Source of the DNA: Sinorhizobium meliloti 4H41
Lineage (GTDB): Bacteria > Pseudomonadota > Alphaproteobacteria > Rhizobiales > Rhizobiaceae
DNA: 64,000 nucleotides
Assembly (NCBI RefSeq): GCF_000375585.1
Contig: NZ_AQWP01000005.1
Coordinates: 310,001 to 374,000 of the forward strand
Direction of reading: 5' to 3'
A program made the translations under genes and the position numbers. The notes under the pieces are model-generated. The model had not been told where the DNA came from. It worked only from the letters and a program-made list of their open reading frames with translations, and made no database searches. This document shows, piece after piece, positions 26,793-36,392 of this stretch (its first letter is position 1; every line of letters starts with the position of its first letter).

Positions 26793-28061
26793 TCAGTCGA
26801 GCCAGTCCGGCACCGAGTCGAGGCCGATCAGCTCGTCGTAGCCCCGGCGCGGGCGGATCACGTGGAAACGATCGCCGTTGACGAGCACCTCGGGCACCAG
26901 CAGGCGGCTGTTATAGGTTCCCGCCTGTACGGCACCGTAGGCGCCCGCCGAGCCGATCGCGAAAAGGTCGCCGGGCTTCGGCATCGCCATCTCCCGGTCG
27001 AGCGCCAGATAGTCGCCGGTCTCGCAGACCGGCCCGACGACATCGGCCTTGATGCGCGGTGCGCTGGCCGCGGAAATCCTCACCGGGCGTAACTCGTGAT
27101 AGGCCTCGTAGAGCGTCGGGCGGATGAGATCGTTCATCGCTCCATCGACGATGACAAAGGTCTTGTCGCCGCCGTCCTTCACATAGACCACTTCGGTCAC
27201 GAGAATGCCGGCATTGCCGACGATCAGCCGGCCCGGTTCGGTGACGATCTTGCAGTCGAGGCCCTTGAGCTGGTTCTTGACGATATCGGCATAGGCATCC
27301 GGCAAGGGCGGCGGGTTGTTGTCTTCACGGTAGGGAATGCCGAGACCGCCGCCGATATCGACGTGCTCGATGACATGCCCGTCGGATCGCAGCGTATCGA
27401 CCAGTTCACGCAACAGCTTGAAGGCGTCGTCGAAAGGCTGCAGCTCGGTGATCTGGCTGCCGATATGCATGTCGATCCCGGTCACTTCGATGCCGGGAAG
27501 CTCGGCGGCGTGAGCATAGACGCTACGGGCCCGCTCCCAGGAAATGCCGAACTTGTTTTCCTTCTTCCCGGTCGAGATCTTCGCATGTGTGCGGGCATCG
27601 ACGTCGGGATTGATGCGGAAGGAAACCGGCGCTCGTCTGCCGGCGCGTACGGCCCTCTGGTTCAGGACCTCCAATTCCGGCTCGGATTCGACATTGAAGC
27701 AATAGATGCCTGCCTCGAGAGCAAAATCCATCTCGCGCGCGGTCTTGCCGACGCCCGAGAACATGATCCGGCTTGCCGGAATGCCCGCTGCAAGGGCGCG
27801 GCGCAGTTCACCCTCGGACACCACGTCCACGCCTGCGCCGAGACGGCCGAGCGTTTTCAGCACGGCCTGGTTCGAATTGGCCTTCATCGCATAGCAGACC
27901 ATGGCGTCCACATCGGCAAAGGCTTGCGAAAAGACCCTGTAATGGCGCTCCAGCGTGGCGGTGGAATAACAGTAGAACGGCGTGCCGACGGCGCGCGCGA
28001 TCTCCGTCAGGGGCACGTCTTCGGCGTAAAGAATTCCGTCGCGGTATTGGAAATGATTCAC
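26793..28061 (-). CDS. lysA: Diaminopimelate decarboxylase
   Basis: 422 aa, start GTG 28061 with GAGGAAAG 5 nt upstream. Fold III PLP enzyme: the PLP lysine Lys60 in CYAMKANSN, the glycine-rich DIGGGLGIPY and the active-site Cys in GPVCETGDYLA. It makes L-lysine from meso-diaminopimelate, the last step of the pathway. lptM ends 14 bp upstream, a pairing seen across proteobacteria. Confidence 0.96.
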   Translation of the reverse strand: MNHFQYRDGILYAEDVPLTEIARAVGTPFYCYSTATLERHYRVFSQAFADVDAMVCYAMKANSNQAVLKTLGRLGAGVDVVSEGELRRALAAGIPASRIMFSGVGKTAREMDFALEAGIYCFNVESEPELEVLNQRAVRAGRRAPVSFRINPDVDARTHAKISTGKKENKFGISWERARSVYAHAAELPGIEVTGIDMHIGSQITELQPFDDAFKLLRELVDTLRSDGHVIEHVDIGGGLGIPYREDNNPPPLPDAYADIVKNQLKGLDCKIVTEPGRLIVGNAGILVTEVVYVKDGGDKTFVIVDGAMNDLIRPTLYEAYHELRPVRISAASAPRIKADVVGPVCETGDYLALDREMAMPKPGDLFAIGSAGAYGAVQAGTYNSRLLVPEVLVNGDRFHVIRPRRGYDELIGLDSVPDWLD

Positions 28062-28075
28062 GGTCTTTCCTCGGC

Positions 28076-28270
28076 TCAGAGGAGGGGGTCAAGCAGGAAT
28101 GGGCGGTCGTCGACGGTTTGCTTCGGCGCGACAGTACCGGCGGGCGCTTTCGTATTGATCGGTGCGGTGGCCCCCGGCCGGTCGAGGTCGCCCTTACGCC
28201 CGCAGCCGGCGAGAACCAGCCCCGGGATTGCCAGAAGAAGCGCGATTCGGGCGGCCTTCCTGAATGTCAT
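28076..28270 (-). CDS. lptM: LptM-like lipoprotein
   Basis: 64 aa. Signal peptide with lipobox LVLAGC at residues 18-23 followed by GRKGDLDRP, the exact LptM hallmark. The tail is Pro/Ala-rich and disordered. LptM assists oxidative maturation of LptD in the LPS translocon. ATG 28270 gives an 8-nt spacer from AGGGAA; ATG 28276 is too close. It precedes lysA as in other proteobacteria. Confidence 0.88.
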   Translation of the reverse strand: MTFRKAARIALLLAIPGLVLAGCGRKGDLDRPGATAPINTKAPAGTVAPKQTVDDRPFLLDPLL

Positions 28271-28425
28271 CGTCATTTCCCTTTGCCGAAGCTGAGAGCC
28301 GATTGATCTTGGGAGCGCGGGGGCGGCAGGAACATGTTCCTGCGCCGCTCCGGTGCGATGTCTTACCGATTTTTCAGCGCCTTGTGCACCCTGTTTCTGC
28401 GCAGGAGAGAGCAGCATTGGAGCCG

Positions 28426-28473
28426 ACGCATTCTGCAACGGAAAACCGTTACACACTTTTCCTGAAGCGCTCT
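28426..28473 (-). repeat. Dispersed palindromic repeat, copy A
   Basis: Carries ACGGAAAACCGTTACACACT and AGCGCTCT, the core of a family also at 60887-60935, 61593-61639 and 61882-61930. GGAAAA/TTTTCC form an inner stem. Its end overlaps the argH stop codon TAG (28472-28474), so it sits as the 3' untranslated hairpin of argH. Confidence 0.8.
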
Positions 28474-29875
28474 AGTTGCGCGCCCGCCACCAGGCGATCT
28501 GCTTGCGGACTTCGGAGGGCGCAGTGCCGCCGAAACTCGTGCGGCTTGCCACGGAGGCCTCGACCGTCAGGACGCCGTAGACCTTGTCCGTTATGGCGGA
28601 ATTGATCGCCTGCAGCTCGGCGAGCGGGAGGTCGGCGAGGTCGCATCCTTTCTGTTCCGCAAGCGCGACGACGCGGCCGGTCACATGGTGGGCGTCGCGG
28701 AAGGGTAGGCCTGCCTCGCGCACCAGCCAGTCGGCGAGATCGGTGGCGGTCGAGTAGCCGGAGCCGGCTGCGGCCTTCATCCGGTCGGCGCGTATCGTCA
28801 CGTCGCGGATCATGCCGGTCATGGCCGCGATTGCGAGTTCGAGGCTCTCGGCCGCATCGAAGACCTGTTCCTTGTCTTCCTGCATGTCCTTGGAATAGGC
28901 GAGGGGAAGACCCTTCATCACGGTCAGCAGCGCAACCAGCGAGCCGTTGACGCGCCCGGTCTTGGCGCGCACGAGCTCGGCCGCATCGGGATTCTTTTTC
29001 TGCGGCATGATCGACGAACCGGTCGAAAAGGCGTCCGACAGGCGGATGAAGCCGAATTGCGGCGTGGACCAGATGACGATTTCTTCCGCGAGCCGCGACA
29101 GGTGGGTCGCCGCGATCGCGGCGATCGACAGGAATTCGAGCGCGAAGTCGCGATCGGAGACAGTATCGATGGAATTGCGCGTCGGCTCGCGGAAGCCTAA
29201 CGCCTTGGCGGTCATGTGCCGATCGATGGGGAAGCCGGTGCCGGCAAGCGCGGCTGCGCCGATCGGGCTTTCGTCCATGTGCTCGATCGCGTGGCGAACG
29301 CGCGCGCGGTCGCGGCCGAACATTTCCACATAGGCCATGCAGTGATGTCCGAAGGTGACCGGCTGCGCCGTTTGCAAATGGGTGAAGCCGGGCATCACCG
29401 TGTCGGCATGCTCTTCGGCGCGGTCGAGAAAGGCAGCGATGAGACCGGTCAGCGCCTTCTCGGTCTTCTGCAGCTCCTCTTTCACCCACAGGCGGAAATC
29501 GAGCGCCACCTGGTCGTTGCGCGAGCGCGCCGTATGGAGGCGCCCGGCGGCCGGGCCGATCAGCGCCGCCAGCCGCGCCTCGATGTTCATGTGGATGTCT
29601 TCCAGGCGGCGCGAGAATTCGAATGCGCCGCTGTCGATCTCTGACAGGATCGTGTCGAGGCCGTGAACGATCTTGTCTTTGTCTTCGGCGGAAATGATGC
29701 CTTGATGCGCCAGCATCGTCGCATGCGCTATTGAGCCGCGGATGTCCTGCGCATAGAGCTTCTTGTCGAAGCCGATCGAGGCATTTATCTCCTCCATGAT
29801 CGCGTCCGGGCCCGAGGCGAAGCGACCGCCCCACATCTGGTTGGAGGATTTCGTCTCGGAACTGCCGTCAGCCAT
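28472..29875 (-). CDS. argH: Argininosuccinate lyase
   Basis: 467 aa. Fumarase/aspartase superfamily enzyme with the signature [12 protein letters not shown] and [13 protein letters not shown] near the start. Cleaves argininosuccinate to arginine and fumarate. ATG 29875 is divergent from tlpA with 25 bp between start codons, so the promoters must overlap the opposing coding ends. Its stop abuts a repeat hairpin (28426-28473). Confidence 0.96.
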   Translation of the reverse strand: MADGSSETKSSNQMWGGRFASGPDAIMEEINASIGFDKKLYAQDIRGSIAHATMLAHQGIISAEDKDKIVHGLDTILSEIDSGAFEFSRRLEDIHMNIEARLAALIGPAAGRLHTARSRNDQVALDFRLWVKEELQKTEKALTGLIAAFLDRAEEHADTVMPGFTHLQTAQPVTFGHHCMAYVEMFGRDRARVRHAIEHMDESPIGAAALAGTGFPIDRHMTAKALGFREPTRNSIDTVSDRDFALEFLSIAAIAATHLSRLAEEIVIWSTPQFGFIRLSDAFSTGSSIMPQKKNPDAAELVRAKTGRVNGSLVALLTVMKGLPLAYSKDMQEDKEQVFDAAESLELAIAAMTGMIRDVTIRADRMKAAAGSGYSTATDLADWLVREAGLPFRDAHHVTGRVVALAEQKGCDLADLPLAELQAINSAITDKVYGVLTVEASVASRTSFGGTAPSEVRKQIAWWRARN

Positions 29876-29900
29876 CAGGATGCCCGCCTTGGAGAATGAA

Positions 29901-30575
29901 ATGCCAGACCAGAAGAAACGCCCTCCGGCCCTTAAATTGTTCGCGCTCGCCGCCCTTCTGGGCGTGATCGCCGGTGCGGCTGCGGTATACGTGAAGGAGA
30001 CGGGGTCTGGCAATGGCGGCGTCGCGCCGACGGCGGATGCGAGCTGCCCGCTGGCCGGGCAAAAGGTGGCTTCGCTCACCCCGCTGATGCGCGGCCAGGT
30101 GGCGGCGATGACGCCGGCGGACAAGGCGCGCCCGATCGGCGACCTCGATTTCGCAGGTCCCGATGGCAAGCCGCTGACGCTTGCCGCCTTTGCCGGCAAG
30201 ACAGTCCTCGTCAACCTCTGGGCCACCTGGTGCGTGCCTTGCCGGGAGGAGATGCCGGCGCTCAACGCCCTGCAACAGGCGCTCGGCGGCGACCGCTTCG
30301 AGGTGGTCGCAATCAACATCGACACCGGTGCCGACGACAAGCCGAAGGCGTTCCTCGACGAGGTCGGCGTTCATGCGCTCGGCTACTACCGCGATGCCTC
30401 GATGGGAGTTTTCAACACGCTCAAGAAGGAGGGGCTCGCCTTCGGCCTTCCCGCTACCTTGCTTCTCGACGAAAAGGGCTGCCTTCTGGGGTCGATGAAC
30501 GGACCGGCCGTATGGGACAGCGATGACGCGAAGAACCTCATCGAAGCGGCGCTGGCTCCGCCTGCGGGAAGTTGA
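29901..30575 (+). CDS. tlpA: TlpA-type thiol:disulfide interchange protein
   Basis: 224 aa. One N-terminal membrane anchor (about residues 11-30) puts a thioredoxin fold in the periplasm; the redox motif is WCVPC at 110-114 within [16 protein letters not shown]. TlpA reduces copper chaperone/oxidase assembly factors (ScoI, CoxB) for cytochrome aa3. A further Cys49 and Cys in DEKGCLLG form the family's structural pair. ATG 29901 has GGAG 6 nt upstream; ATG 29880 is less favoured. Location next to argH is conserved in rhizobia. Confidence 0.92.
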   Translation: MPDQKKRPPALKLFALAALLGVIAGAAAVYVKETGSGNGGVAPTADASCPLAGQKVASLTPLMRGQVAAMTPADKARPIGDLDFAGPDGKPLTLAAFAGKTVLVNLWATWCVPCREEMPALNALQQALGGDRFEVVAINIDTGADDKPKAFLDEVGVHALGYYRDASMGVFNTLKKEGLAFGLPATLLLDEKGCLLGSMNGPAVWDSDDAKNLIEAALAPPAGS

Positions 30576-30612
30576 GGGGTCGCCGCAGGAGCCTTCCGCC
30601 TGATCTGAAAGG

Positions 30613-31485
30613 TCAGCGCGTCGGTACGGGCACCTCGCCCCGGTAGTCGTAGAAGCCGCGGCCGGACTTGCGGCCGAGCCAACCGGCCTCGACATATTTC
30701 ACCAGCAGCGGGCAGGGGCGATACTTCGAATCCGCCAGGCCGTCATGCAGCACCTGCATGATCGACAGACAGGTGTCGAGGCCGATGAAATCGGCGAGCT
30801 GCAAGGGGCCCATCGGATGGTTGGCGCCGAGCTTCATGGCCGTGTCGATGGCATCGACGGTGCCGACGCCTTCATAGAGCGTGTAGATAGCCTCGTTGAT
30901 CATCGGCAACAGGATGCGATTGACGATGAAGGCGGGAAAATCTTCGGCGACGGTGACGGTCTTGTCGAGATGCGCGACGAATTCCTTTGCCGCCTTGAAG
31001 GTCTCTTCCTCCGTGGCGATACCGCGTACGAGCTCCACCAGCTTCATGACCGGGACCGGATTCATGAAGTGGATGCCCATGAACCGTTCGGGACGATCGG
31101 TCGCGGAGGCGAGCCGGGTGATGGACAGGGACGATGTGTTGGTCGCCAGGATGGCATCCGGTCTCATGACCGGGCAGACCTGACCGTAGATCTTGCGCTT
31201 GACGGTTTCGTCTTCGGTGACCGCCTCGATGACGAGATCGGCCTGCGCAAGGTCGTTGATGTCGCCTGAGCCCTTGATCAGGGAAAGCGCCCGCTTTCGG
31301 TCCTCGTCGCTCATCTTGCCGGAGGAGACCTGCCGGGCAAGATTGCCGTTGATGGTGGCAAGCCCCGCCTCGATGCGGTCCGCGGCGATATCGTAGAGCT
31401 GAACCTTATATCCGGCGGCTGCCGAAACATGGGCAATGCCGCAGCCCATCTGTCCTGCGCCGATAATTCCCACCGTCTTGATCAT
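30613..31485 (-). CDS. 3-hydroxybutyryl-CoA dehydrogenase
   Basis: 290 aa, usual for the monofunctional enzyme. Rossmann motif GIIGAGQMGCGIAHVSA, then MGIHFMNPVPVMKLVELVRG, AEDFPAFIVNRILLPMINEA and the C-terminal GLDTCLSIMQVLHDGL. Oxidises 3-hydroxyacyl-CoA with NAD in beta-oxidation or butanoate/PHB metabolism. Start MIKTVG at 31485; no strong ribosome site. It lies downstream of etfB-etfA on the same strand but behind a strong terminator. Confidence 0.93.
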   Translation of the reverse strand: MIKTVGIIGAGQMGCGIAHVSAAAGYKVQLYDIAADRIEAGLATINGNLARQVSSGKMSDEDRKRALSLIKGSGDINDLAQADLVIEAVTEDETVKRKIYGQVCPVMRPDAILATNTSSLSITRLASATDRPERFMGIHFMNPVPVMKLVELVRGIATEEETFKAAKEFVAHLDKTVTVAEDFPAFIVNRILLPMINEAIYTLYEGVGTVDAIDTAMKLGANHPMGPLQLADFIGLDTCLSIMQVLHDGLADSKYRPCPLLVKYVEAGWLGRKSGRGFYDYRGEVPVPTR

Positions 31486-31544
31486 TGAAGCGAACACCCA
31501 TGTTCAACAGGTTGCGGCAATGACGCTGCCGCAAATGCAAAATT

Positions 31545-31569
31545 ACCGGGCCGGCAGGGCCGGCCCGGT
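31545..31569 (-). terminator. Intrinsic terminator of etfA
   Basis: Perfect 11-bp arms ACCGGGCCGGC/GCCGGCCCGGT with a 3-nt loop, followed on the minus strand by AATTTTG. It starts 60 bp after the etfA stop. A second hairpin, TTGCGGCA/TGCCGCAA at 31512-31534, follows and may serve as backup. The hbd gene then uses its own promoter. Confidence 0.75.
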
Positions 31570-31628
31570 ATGATTGTTAATGCCATGTCGGCGCTTTTTC
31601 CAGCTTTTTCGTGCCGGTGCCCGGTGCG

Positions 31629-32570
31629 TCAAAGCGCCTTTTCGAGTTCCGGCAGGACGTCGAAGAGATCGGCGACGAGGCCGTAGTCGGCGACCTGGAA
31701 GATCGGCGCTTCCTCGTCCTTGTTGATGGCGACGATCACCTTGCTGTCCTTCATGCCGGCGAGGTGCTGGATCGCACCGGAAATGCCGCAGGCGATGTAG
31801 AGGTCGGGGGCGACCACCTTGCCGGTCTGGCCGACCTGCCAGTCGTTCGGCGCATAGCCGGCATCGACGGCGGCGCGTGAGGCGCCGACGGCGGCGCCGA
31901 GCTTGTCGGCAACCGGGAGGATGACTTCCTTGAACTTCTCCGAGGAGCCGAGCGCCCGGCCGCCGGAGATGATGATCTTCGCCGAGGTCAGCTCCGGCCG
32001 GTCGGAGGACGACAGCGCATCGGAAACATGGGCGGAAAGGCCGGGATTTGCCGCGGCGGCAACCGTCTCGACAGGGGCCGAGCCGCCTTCTTGAGCAGCG
32101 GCAAAGGAGGCGGTGCGCACGGTGATCACCTTCTTCGGCTCGCTCGTCTGCACCGTCTGGATGGCGTTGCCGGCATAGATCGGCCGTTTGAAGGTATCGG
32201 GCGAGACGACCTCGATGATCTCCGAAACCTGGGCGACGTCGAGAAGGGCGGCGACCCGCGGCATGACGTTCTTGCCGACCGAGGTGGCGGCGGCAACGAC
32301 GGTGTCGTAATTGCCGGCGAGCGAAACGATCAGCGCGGCCAGCGGCTCGGCGAGATTGTTGGCGAGCGAGGCGTCCTCGGCGACCAGCACCTTGGCGACG
32401 CCCGAAAGCTTGGAGGCTTGCTCGGCAATCCCTTTGACGTTCTGACCGGCAACCAGCACATGCACGTCGGTTCCGGTCCCACTGGCGATCTTCGTTGCCG
32501 CCGCCAGCGCCTTCGCCGTCTGGTCGGAAAGGTGGCTGTTGTCGTGGTCAGCCAGAAGCAGAATGGCCAT
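31629..32570 (-). CDS. etfA: Electron transfer flavoprotein alpha subunit
   Basis: 313 aa. The C-terminal FAD domain is complete: [52 protein letters not shown] and [16 protein letters not shown]. With EtfB it carries electrons from acyl-CoA dehydrogenases to ETF-ubiquinone oxidoreductase. ATG 32570 has GGGAG upstream. It follows etfB after 116 bp that hold a repeat hairpin. Confidence 0.97.
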   Translation of the reverse strand: MAILLLADHDNSHLSDQTAKALAAATKIASGTGTDVHVLVAGQNVKGIAEQASKLSGVAKVLVAEDASLANNLAEPLAALIVSLAGNYDTVVAAATSVGKNVMPRVAALLDVAQVSEIIEVVSPDTFKRPIYAGNAIQTVQTSEPKKVITVRTASFAAAQEGGSAPVETVAAAANPGLSAHVSDALSSSDRPELTSAKIIISGGRALGSSEKFKEVILPVADKLGAAVGASRAAVDAGYAPNDWQVGQTGKVVAPDLYIACGISGAIQHLAGMKDSKVIVAINKDEEAPIFQVADYGLVADLFDVLPELEKAL

Positions 32571-32637
32571 GGTAGAATTCTCCCTTTCGATCGAGCTCAA
32601 CGATCCGTTCCGGATCGGAGCTCATGAGTCTGAAGTG

Positions 32638-32686
32638 GTTCATGCGTTTGTCCGGAAGCCGGTGTCCGCTTTCCGGACGCATGAAC
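32638..32686 (-). repeat. Inverted repeat between etfB and etfA
   Basis: GTTCATGCG plus GTCCGGAA on the left mirror TTCCGGAC plus GCATGAAC on the right. It begins directly at the etfB stop codon. No T-run follows, so it is more likely an mRNA-stabilising intercistronic repeat of rhizobial type than a terminator. Confidence 0.6.
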
Positions 32687-33436
32687 TTAAAGCACGCCGG
32701 CTTCGGTCTTGAGCTTGTCGACGAGCTCGGCGACCGTCTTCACCTTGACGCCGGCCTTGCGGCCGGAGGGCTCTTCGGTCTTCAAGACTTTCAACCGCGG
32801 CGCCGTGTCGACGCCGAAATCGGCCGGAGTCTTCTTATCGAGCGGCTTCTTCTTCGCCTTCATGATGTTCGGCAGCGAGGCATAGCGCGGCTCGTTGAGG
32901 CGCAGATCGGTGGTGACGACCGCCGGCAGCTTCAGTTCGACCGTCTGCAGGCCGCCGTCGACCTCGCGGGTAACGTTGACCTTGCCGTCGCCGATCTCGA
33001 CCTTGGAGGCAAAGGTGCCCTGGGCCCAGCCGAGCAATGCCGACAGCATCTGGCCGGTCTGGTTGGAATCGTCGTCGATCGCCTGCTTGCCGACGATGAT
33101 CAGCCCCGGCTGTTCGGCCTCGGCGACTTGCCTGACGATCTTGGCCACAGCGAGCGGCTCGACCTGATCCTCGGTCTCGACCAGGATCGCCCGGTCGGCG
33201 CCCATGGCGAGCGCGGTCCTGAGCGTCTCTTCCGCCTTGGCCGGGCCGATCGACACGACCACCACTTCACTCGCCTTGCCGGCTTCCTTCAGCCGCAGCG
33301 CCTCTTCGACCGAGATCTCGTCGAAGGGGTTCATCGACATCTTCACATTGGCAAGCTCGACGCCCGTTCCATCCGCTTTGACCCGGATCTTGACGTTGTA
33401 GTCGACGACCCGTTTCACCGTCACAAGTATTTTCAT
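32687..33436 (-). CDS. etfB: Electron transfer flavoprotein beta subunit
   Basis: 249 aa. Starts [20 protein letters not shown] and shows [40 protein letters not shown] and [20 protein letters not shown], the classic EtfB signatures with the AMP-binding loop. First gene of the etfB-etfA pair. A candidate LiuR-like operator lies about 165 bp upstream (33601-33615), which would link the pair to fatty- and branched-chain acid degradation. Confidence 0.97.
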   Translation of the reverse strand: MKILVTVKRVVDYNVKIRVKADGTGVELANVKMSMNPFDEISVEEALRLKEAGKASEVVVVSIGPAKAEETLRTALAMGADRAILVETEDQVEPLAVAKIVRQVAEAEQPGLIIVGKQAIDDDSNQTGQMLSALLGWAQGTFASKVEIGDGKVNVTREVDGGLQTVELKLPAVVTTDLRLNEPRYASLPNIMKAKKKPLDKKTPADFGVDTAPRLKVLKTEEPSGRKAGVKVKTVAELVDKLKTEAGVL

Positions 33437-33600
33437 GGATTCTTTCCCTCCAAGAACGTTCGCAGGAAAATGCGCCTTAACAAGGCGGCCTGATTGTCGG
33501 TTGGCGACATCGATACGCGTTTTTGCTCCATAGACAAGCCGTTCTTGACGCTAAATCGCGATGAACCAACGCCAATTCGATATGACCAGGCTTATTCATA

Positions 33601-33615
33601 CTTACGTTTACGTAC
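33601..33615. promoter_or_regulatory. Candidate LiuR/MerR-type operator upstream of etfB
   Basis: CTTACGTTTACGTAC contains the dyad TACGT-TT-ACGTA. LiuR-type MerR regulators of acyl-CoA degradation bind elements of this ACGT-spaced pattern in proteobacteria (from memory). The rest of the 300-bp gap 33437-33736 shows no gene; a small hairpin GCCTT/AAGGC is near 33475. Confidence 0.4.
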
Positions 33616-33736
33616 AGGTAAAAAAATCCGCTGGCAAGCGGAGGCGTAAGGGCGGCTTCTATCGGGCATGACCCCCAACGGAGGGCATGCAATCCCTTGA
33701 AAACTCGACCTTTATTTCTCGGGCTCCCCTCGAAAA

Positions 33737-34528
33737 TCAACCCGGCCGGCCCCATTGCGGAGCGGGCTTCGAAGCGCCGGCGGCTGCCGGCAACGTTTCA
33801 TCGGGCGCTCTCGTCCTGTGCTCCACGGCGCGTGGAGTGACAATGGTCCGATCGAATAGCGGCACACCGCGGCGTCGCAAAACGACAACGAGCAGGAGAC
33901 CCGCGACGATGCCGCCGACATGCGCACTCCAGGAAACGCCGCCGGCGGGATCGGCCACGAACATGAAGAACTGCTGGCCGATCCAGAAGGCGAGCGGAAT
34001 GGCGGCGGGGAGCGGCAGGGGGATGCGGAAGAGCACGAGCACCCAGACCCGCACCTTGGGGTGCAGGAGGAAATAGGCGGCAACGACGCCGGATATGGCG
34101 CCGGAGGCGCCGATCAGCGGCGCCTCCGAGGCCGGATCGAGGAGCCCATGGGCCAGCGCTCCGGCCGCCGCGCACAGAAGATAGAAAACGAGAAATCGAA
34201 AATGCCCGAGCGCGTCCTCGACATTGTCGCCGAAGACCCAGAGGAAAAGCATGTTCATGGCGAGATGCATGAAGTCGCCATGCAGAAACGAGTAGGTGAC
34301 GAAGGTGAATTCGTCCGGAACGATCACCAGCGAGGGATCGAGGGCGGCATACTCGAAGATGATCGCGGGGATATAGCCTAGCCCGAGGATCGCAGCATTG
34401 GCGAAATCCTCGCTTGCGACGGGTCCGGTAGCGAGCCAGGCAACGAAATTGATGACGATCAGCGTGATCGTCACATACTGCACCCTTATGTGTTTCAGCT
34501 CGTTCCTGTCATGCAGCGGTATGAACAT
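33737..34528 (-). CDS. Rhomboid family intramembrane serine protease
   Basis: 263 aa, about six helices. Catalytic Ser142 in GASGAISG (140-147), the partner His in SAHVGGIVAG, and conserved HGDFMHLAMNMLFLWVFG (His83, His88, Asn92) in the second helix. Cleaves membrane-protein substrates within the bilayer; target unknown. ATG 34528 has GGGGA 5 nt upstream. Downstream of the cobalamin adenosyltransferase gene on the same strand. Confidence 0.92.
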   Translation of the reverse strand: MFIPLHDRNELKHIRVQYVTITLIVINFVAWLATGPVASEDFANAAILGLGYIPAIIFEYAALDPSLVIVPDEFTFVTYSFLHGDFMHLAMNMLFLWVFGDNVEDALGHFRFLVFYLLCAAAGALAHGLLDPASEAPLIGASGAISGVVAAYFLLHPKVRVWVLVLFRIPLPLPAAIPLAFWIGQQFFMFVADPAGGVSWSAHVGGIVAGLLLVVVLRRRGVPLFDRTIVTPRAVEHRTRAPDETLPAAAGASKPAPQWGRPG

Positions 34529-34566
34529 GCGATCCCCGAGACGACCCGCGCCGAAACAAAAATACG

Positions 34567-35145
34567 TTATCTGTTGTTGCCGGGGACCCAAAGGACATCG
34601 GCGCGCCCCTTGTCGTTCGCCCAGCGGGCCGCGACGAACAGGAAATCCGAAAGGCGGTTGACATAGGCAATCGCCTCCGCGCTGACGGCCTCGCCTTCCA
34701 TCGATGCGAGTGCGACCATTTGCCTCTCGCCGCGCCGCGCTACGGTACGGGCAACATGGAGCGCGGCCGAAGCGGCGCTGCCGGCCGGCAGGACGAAGGA
34801 GCGCAGCGGTTCGAGGTCGGCATTCAGCCGGTCGATCTCCCGTTCGAGGCGCTCGACCTGGGCAGCGACGATGCGAAGCGGCTCGTATTCGGGCTTCTCG
34901 CCCGTATCCGGTGTGGCGAGATCGGCGCCAAGATCGAAGAGATCGTTCTGGACGCGCATGAGCATCGCGTCGAGATCCGGGATCGCATGCGTGTGCTGGC
35001 GGGCGAGGCCGACAAAGGCATTCGTCTCGTCAATGGCGCCATAGGCCTCGACCCTGAGGTCGCTTTTCAGGCGGCGTGGGCCGGAGACGAGGCCGGTGGT
35101 GCCGTTGTCGCCTGTCCGGGTGTAGATCTTGTTCAATTTTACCAT
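34567..35145 (-). CDS. ATP:cob(I)alamin adenosyltransferase (PduO type)
   Basis: 192 aa. N-terminal ATP site KIYTRTGDNGTTGL, LRSFVLPAGSAASAALHVAR and the conserved RRGERQMVAL plus VNRLSDFLFVAARW. Adds the 5'-deoxyadenosyl ligand to cobalamin, complementing the CobST cobaltochelatase at 5-8 kb. It is flanked upstream by the twin-TM gene (17 bp) and downstream by the rhomboid gene (38 bp), so a three-gene transcript is likely. Confidence 0.95.
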   Translation of the reverse strand: MVKLNKIYTRTGDNGTTGLVSGPRRLKSDLRVEAYGAIDETNAFVGLARQHTHAIPDLDAMLMRVQNDLFDLGADLATPDTGEKPEYEPLRIVAAQVERLEREIDRLNADLEPLRSFVLPAGSAASAALHVARTVARRGERQMVALASMEGEAVSAEAIAYVNRLSDFLFVAARWANDKGRADVLWVPGNNR

Positions 35146-35162
35146 GATGCTGTCGCTTTACC

Positions 35163-35366
35163 TCAGCTCGGACGGCCGCCGCCGGTCACCCAGAGCGTCA
35201 GCATGATCAGCACGATGGCGATGGCCTGGAACAGCACGCGGGCCTGCATGAGTTTGTTGGAGGTGTTGCCGCTGCCGCCCCTGGCCATGTTGAGCAGGCC
35301 GCGGATCAGCACGATCGCTACCAGGCCCATGACGAGCAGGGTCAGACCGGTAAGGAAGCTGTTCAT
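35163..35366 (-). CDS. Twin-transmembrane (HIG1-like) small protein
   Basis: 67 aa with two hydrophobic helices (LTGLTLLVMGLVAIVLIRGL and VLFQAIAIVLIMLTLWV) joined by a polar loop containing ARGGSGNTSNKLMQARV. The loop-helix pattern matches HIG_1_N/twin-TM proteins, which in alphaproteobacteria associate with cytochrome oxidase assembly or stay unassigned. It lies 17 bp upstream of the adenosyltransferase gene. Confidence 0.85.
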   Translation of the reverse strand: MNSFLTGLTLLVMGLVAIVLIRGLLNMARGGSGNTSNKLMQARVLFQAIAIVLIMLTLWVTGGGRPS

Positions 35367-35388
35367 GGCGTAAATCCTTGTGGTTCGG

Positions 35389-36222
35389 TCAGCCGAGACG
35401 ACCGATGATGCGGTAGAACAGTGCCGCCGGCAGGAGCTTTTTGAGAAGCGCTCCCTGCCTGGCCGGCCTTGTCACTATATAATGCGGCCTCGGACGGCGT
35501 GCCGTCAAAGCGTGTTTCAGTACGGCATAAACGGCGTCGGGCCCGAGCTTGCCGGCTGCCGGTTTGCTCTCGCCGCGCAGGCGCCGCATCTGCCGCTCGT
35601 ATTCCGCACGATGGACGGAATTCTCAAGATCGATGAACCGCTCGATATAGGCGATCGCATTGGTCGTGAATTTCGAGGCGATCGGGCCGGGCTCGATCAG
35701 GCTCACGCCGATGCCGCTGCCGGCGAGCTCCATCCTCAATGTGAGCGAAAGCGCCTCGAGCGCGAACTTCGAGGCATTATAGGCGCCGCGCCAGCGATAG
35801 GGCACGAGGCCGAGAATGGACGAGCACTGGACGATGCGGCCATGCCCGCGGGCGCGCATCGCCGGGATGACGCGCCGCGTCAGGTCGTGCCAGCCGATGA
35901 CGTTGGTTTCGAGCTGGAGCCGCAGGGCCTCCGTCGGCAGGTCCTCCACCGCACCGGCCTGGCCGTAGGCGCCATTGTTGAAAAGCGCATCGATTCGTCC
36001 GCCGCTCAGCGCCATCACGGCTTCCACCAGCGCGGCAATCGTCTCCAGCCGGGTATAGTCCATGATGAAGGTCTCGATGCCTTCGGCCTCCAGCGGCGCC
36101 TGATCCTCCGGCCGGCGCACGGTCGCGAAGACCCGCCAGCCGTCCCGCTGCAGCGCCCGGGCGCAATAGGCCCCGATGCCTGACGAGCAACCGGTGACGA
36201 TGATTGTGGGGCGATCCGGCAT
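35389..36222 (-). CDS. Short-chain dehydrogenase/reductase
   Basis: 277 aa from ATG 36222. Classical SDR: NAD(P)-binding TGCSSGIGAYCARAL, NNGAYGQAG, catalytic Ser in IVQCSSILGL, and the active YNASK (Tyr, Lys). The post-catalytic EPGPIASKF is also typical. NADP preference is suggested by ATVRRPED. No substrate can be assigned. It ends 22 bp upstream of the twin-TM gene start on the same strand and is divergent from yihY. Confidence 0.9.
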   Translation of the reverse strand: MPDRPTIIVTGCSSGIGAYCARALQRDGWRVFATVRRPEDQAPLEAEGIETFIMDYTRLETIAALVEAVMALSGGRIDALFNNGAYGQAGAVEDLPTEALRLQLETNVIGWHDLTRRVIPAMRARGHGRIVQCSSILGLVPYRWRGAYNASKFALEALSLTLRMELAGSGIGVSLIEPGPIASKFTTNAIAYIERFIDLENSVHRAEYERQMRRLRGESKPAAGKLGPDAVYAVLKHALTARRPRPHYIVTRPARQGALLKKLLPAALFYRIIGRLG

Positions 36223-36392
36223 CCACGCGATTCCTGTAGAAATCCAAGCCCCATTTCCCATATTCATCGTTGGGATACAATTGAATTGCAAAGGCGATGG
36301 CTGGGACCGGAACGTGACGTCAAGGCCGTTCGCAGGTACTGCGCCGGCTGGTCCTCATCAGGAGCGGGATTGGTGAAAGAGTGGGAGACGGA

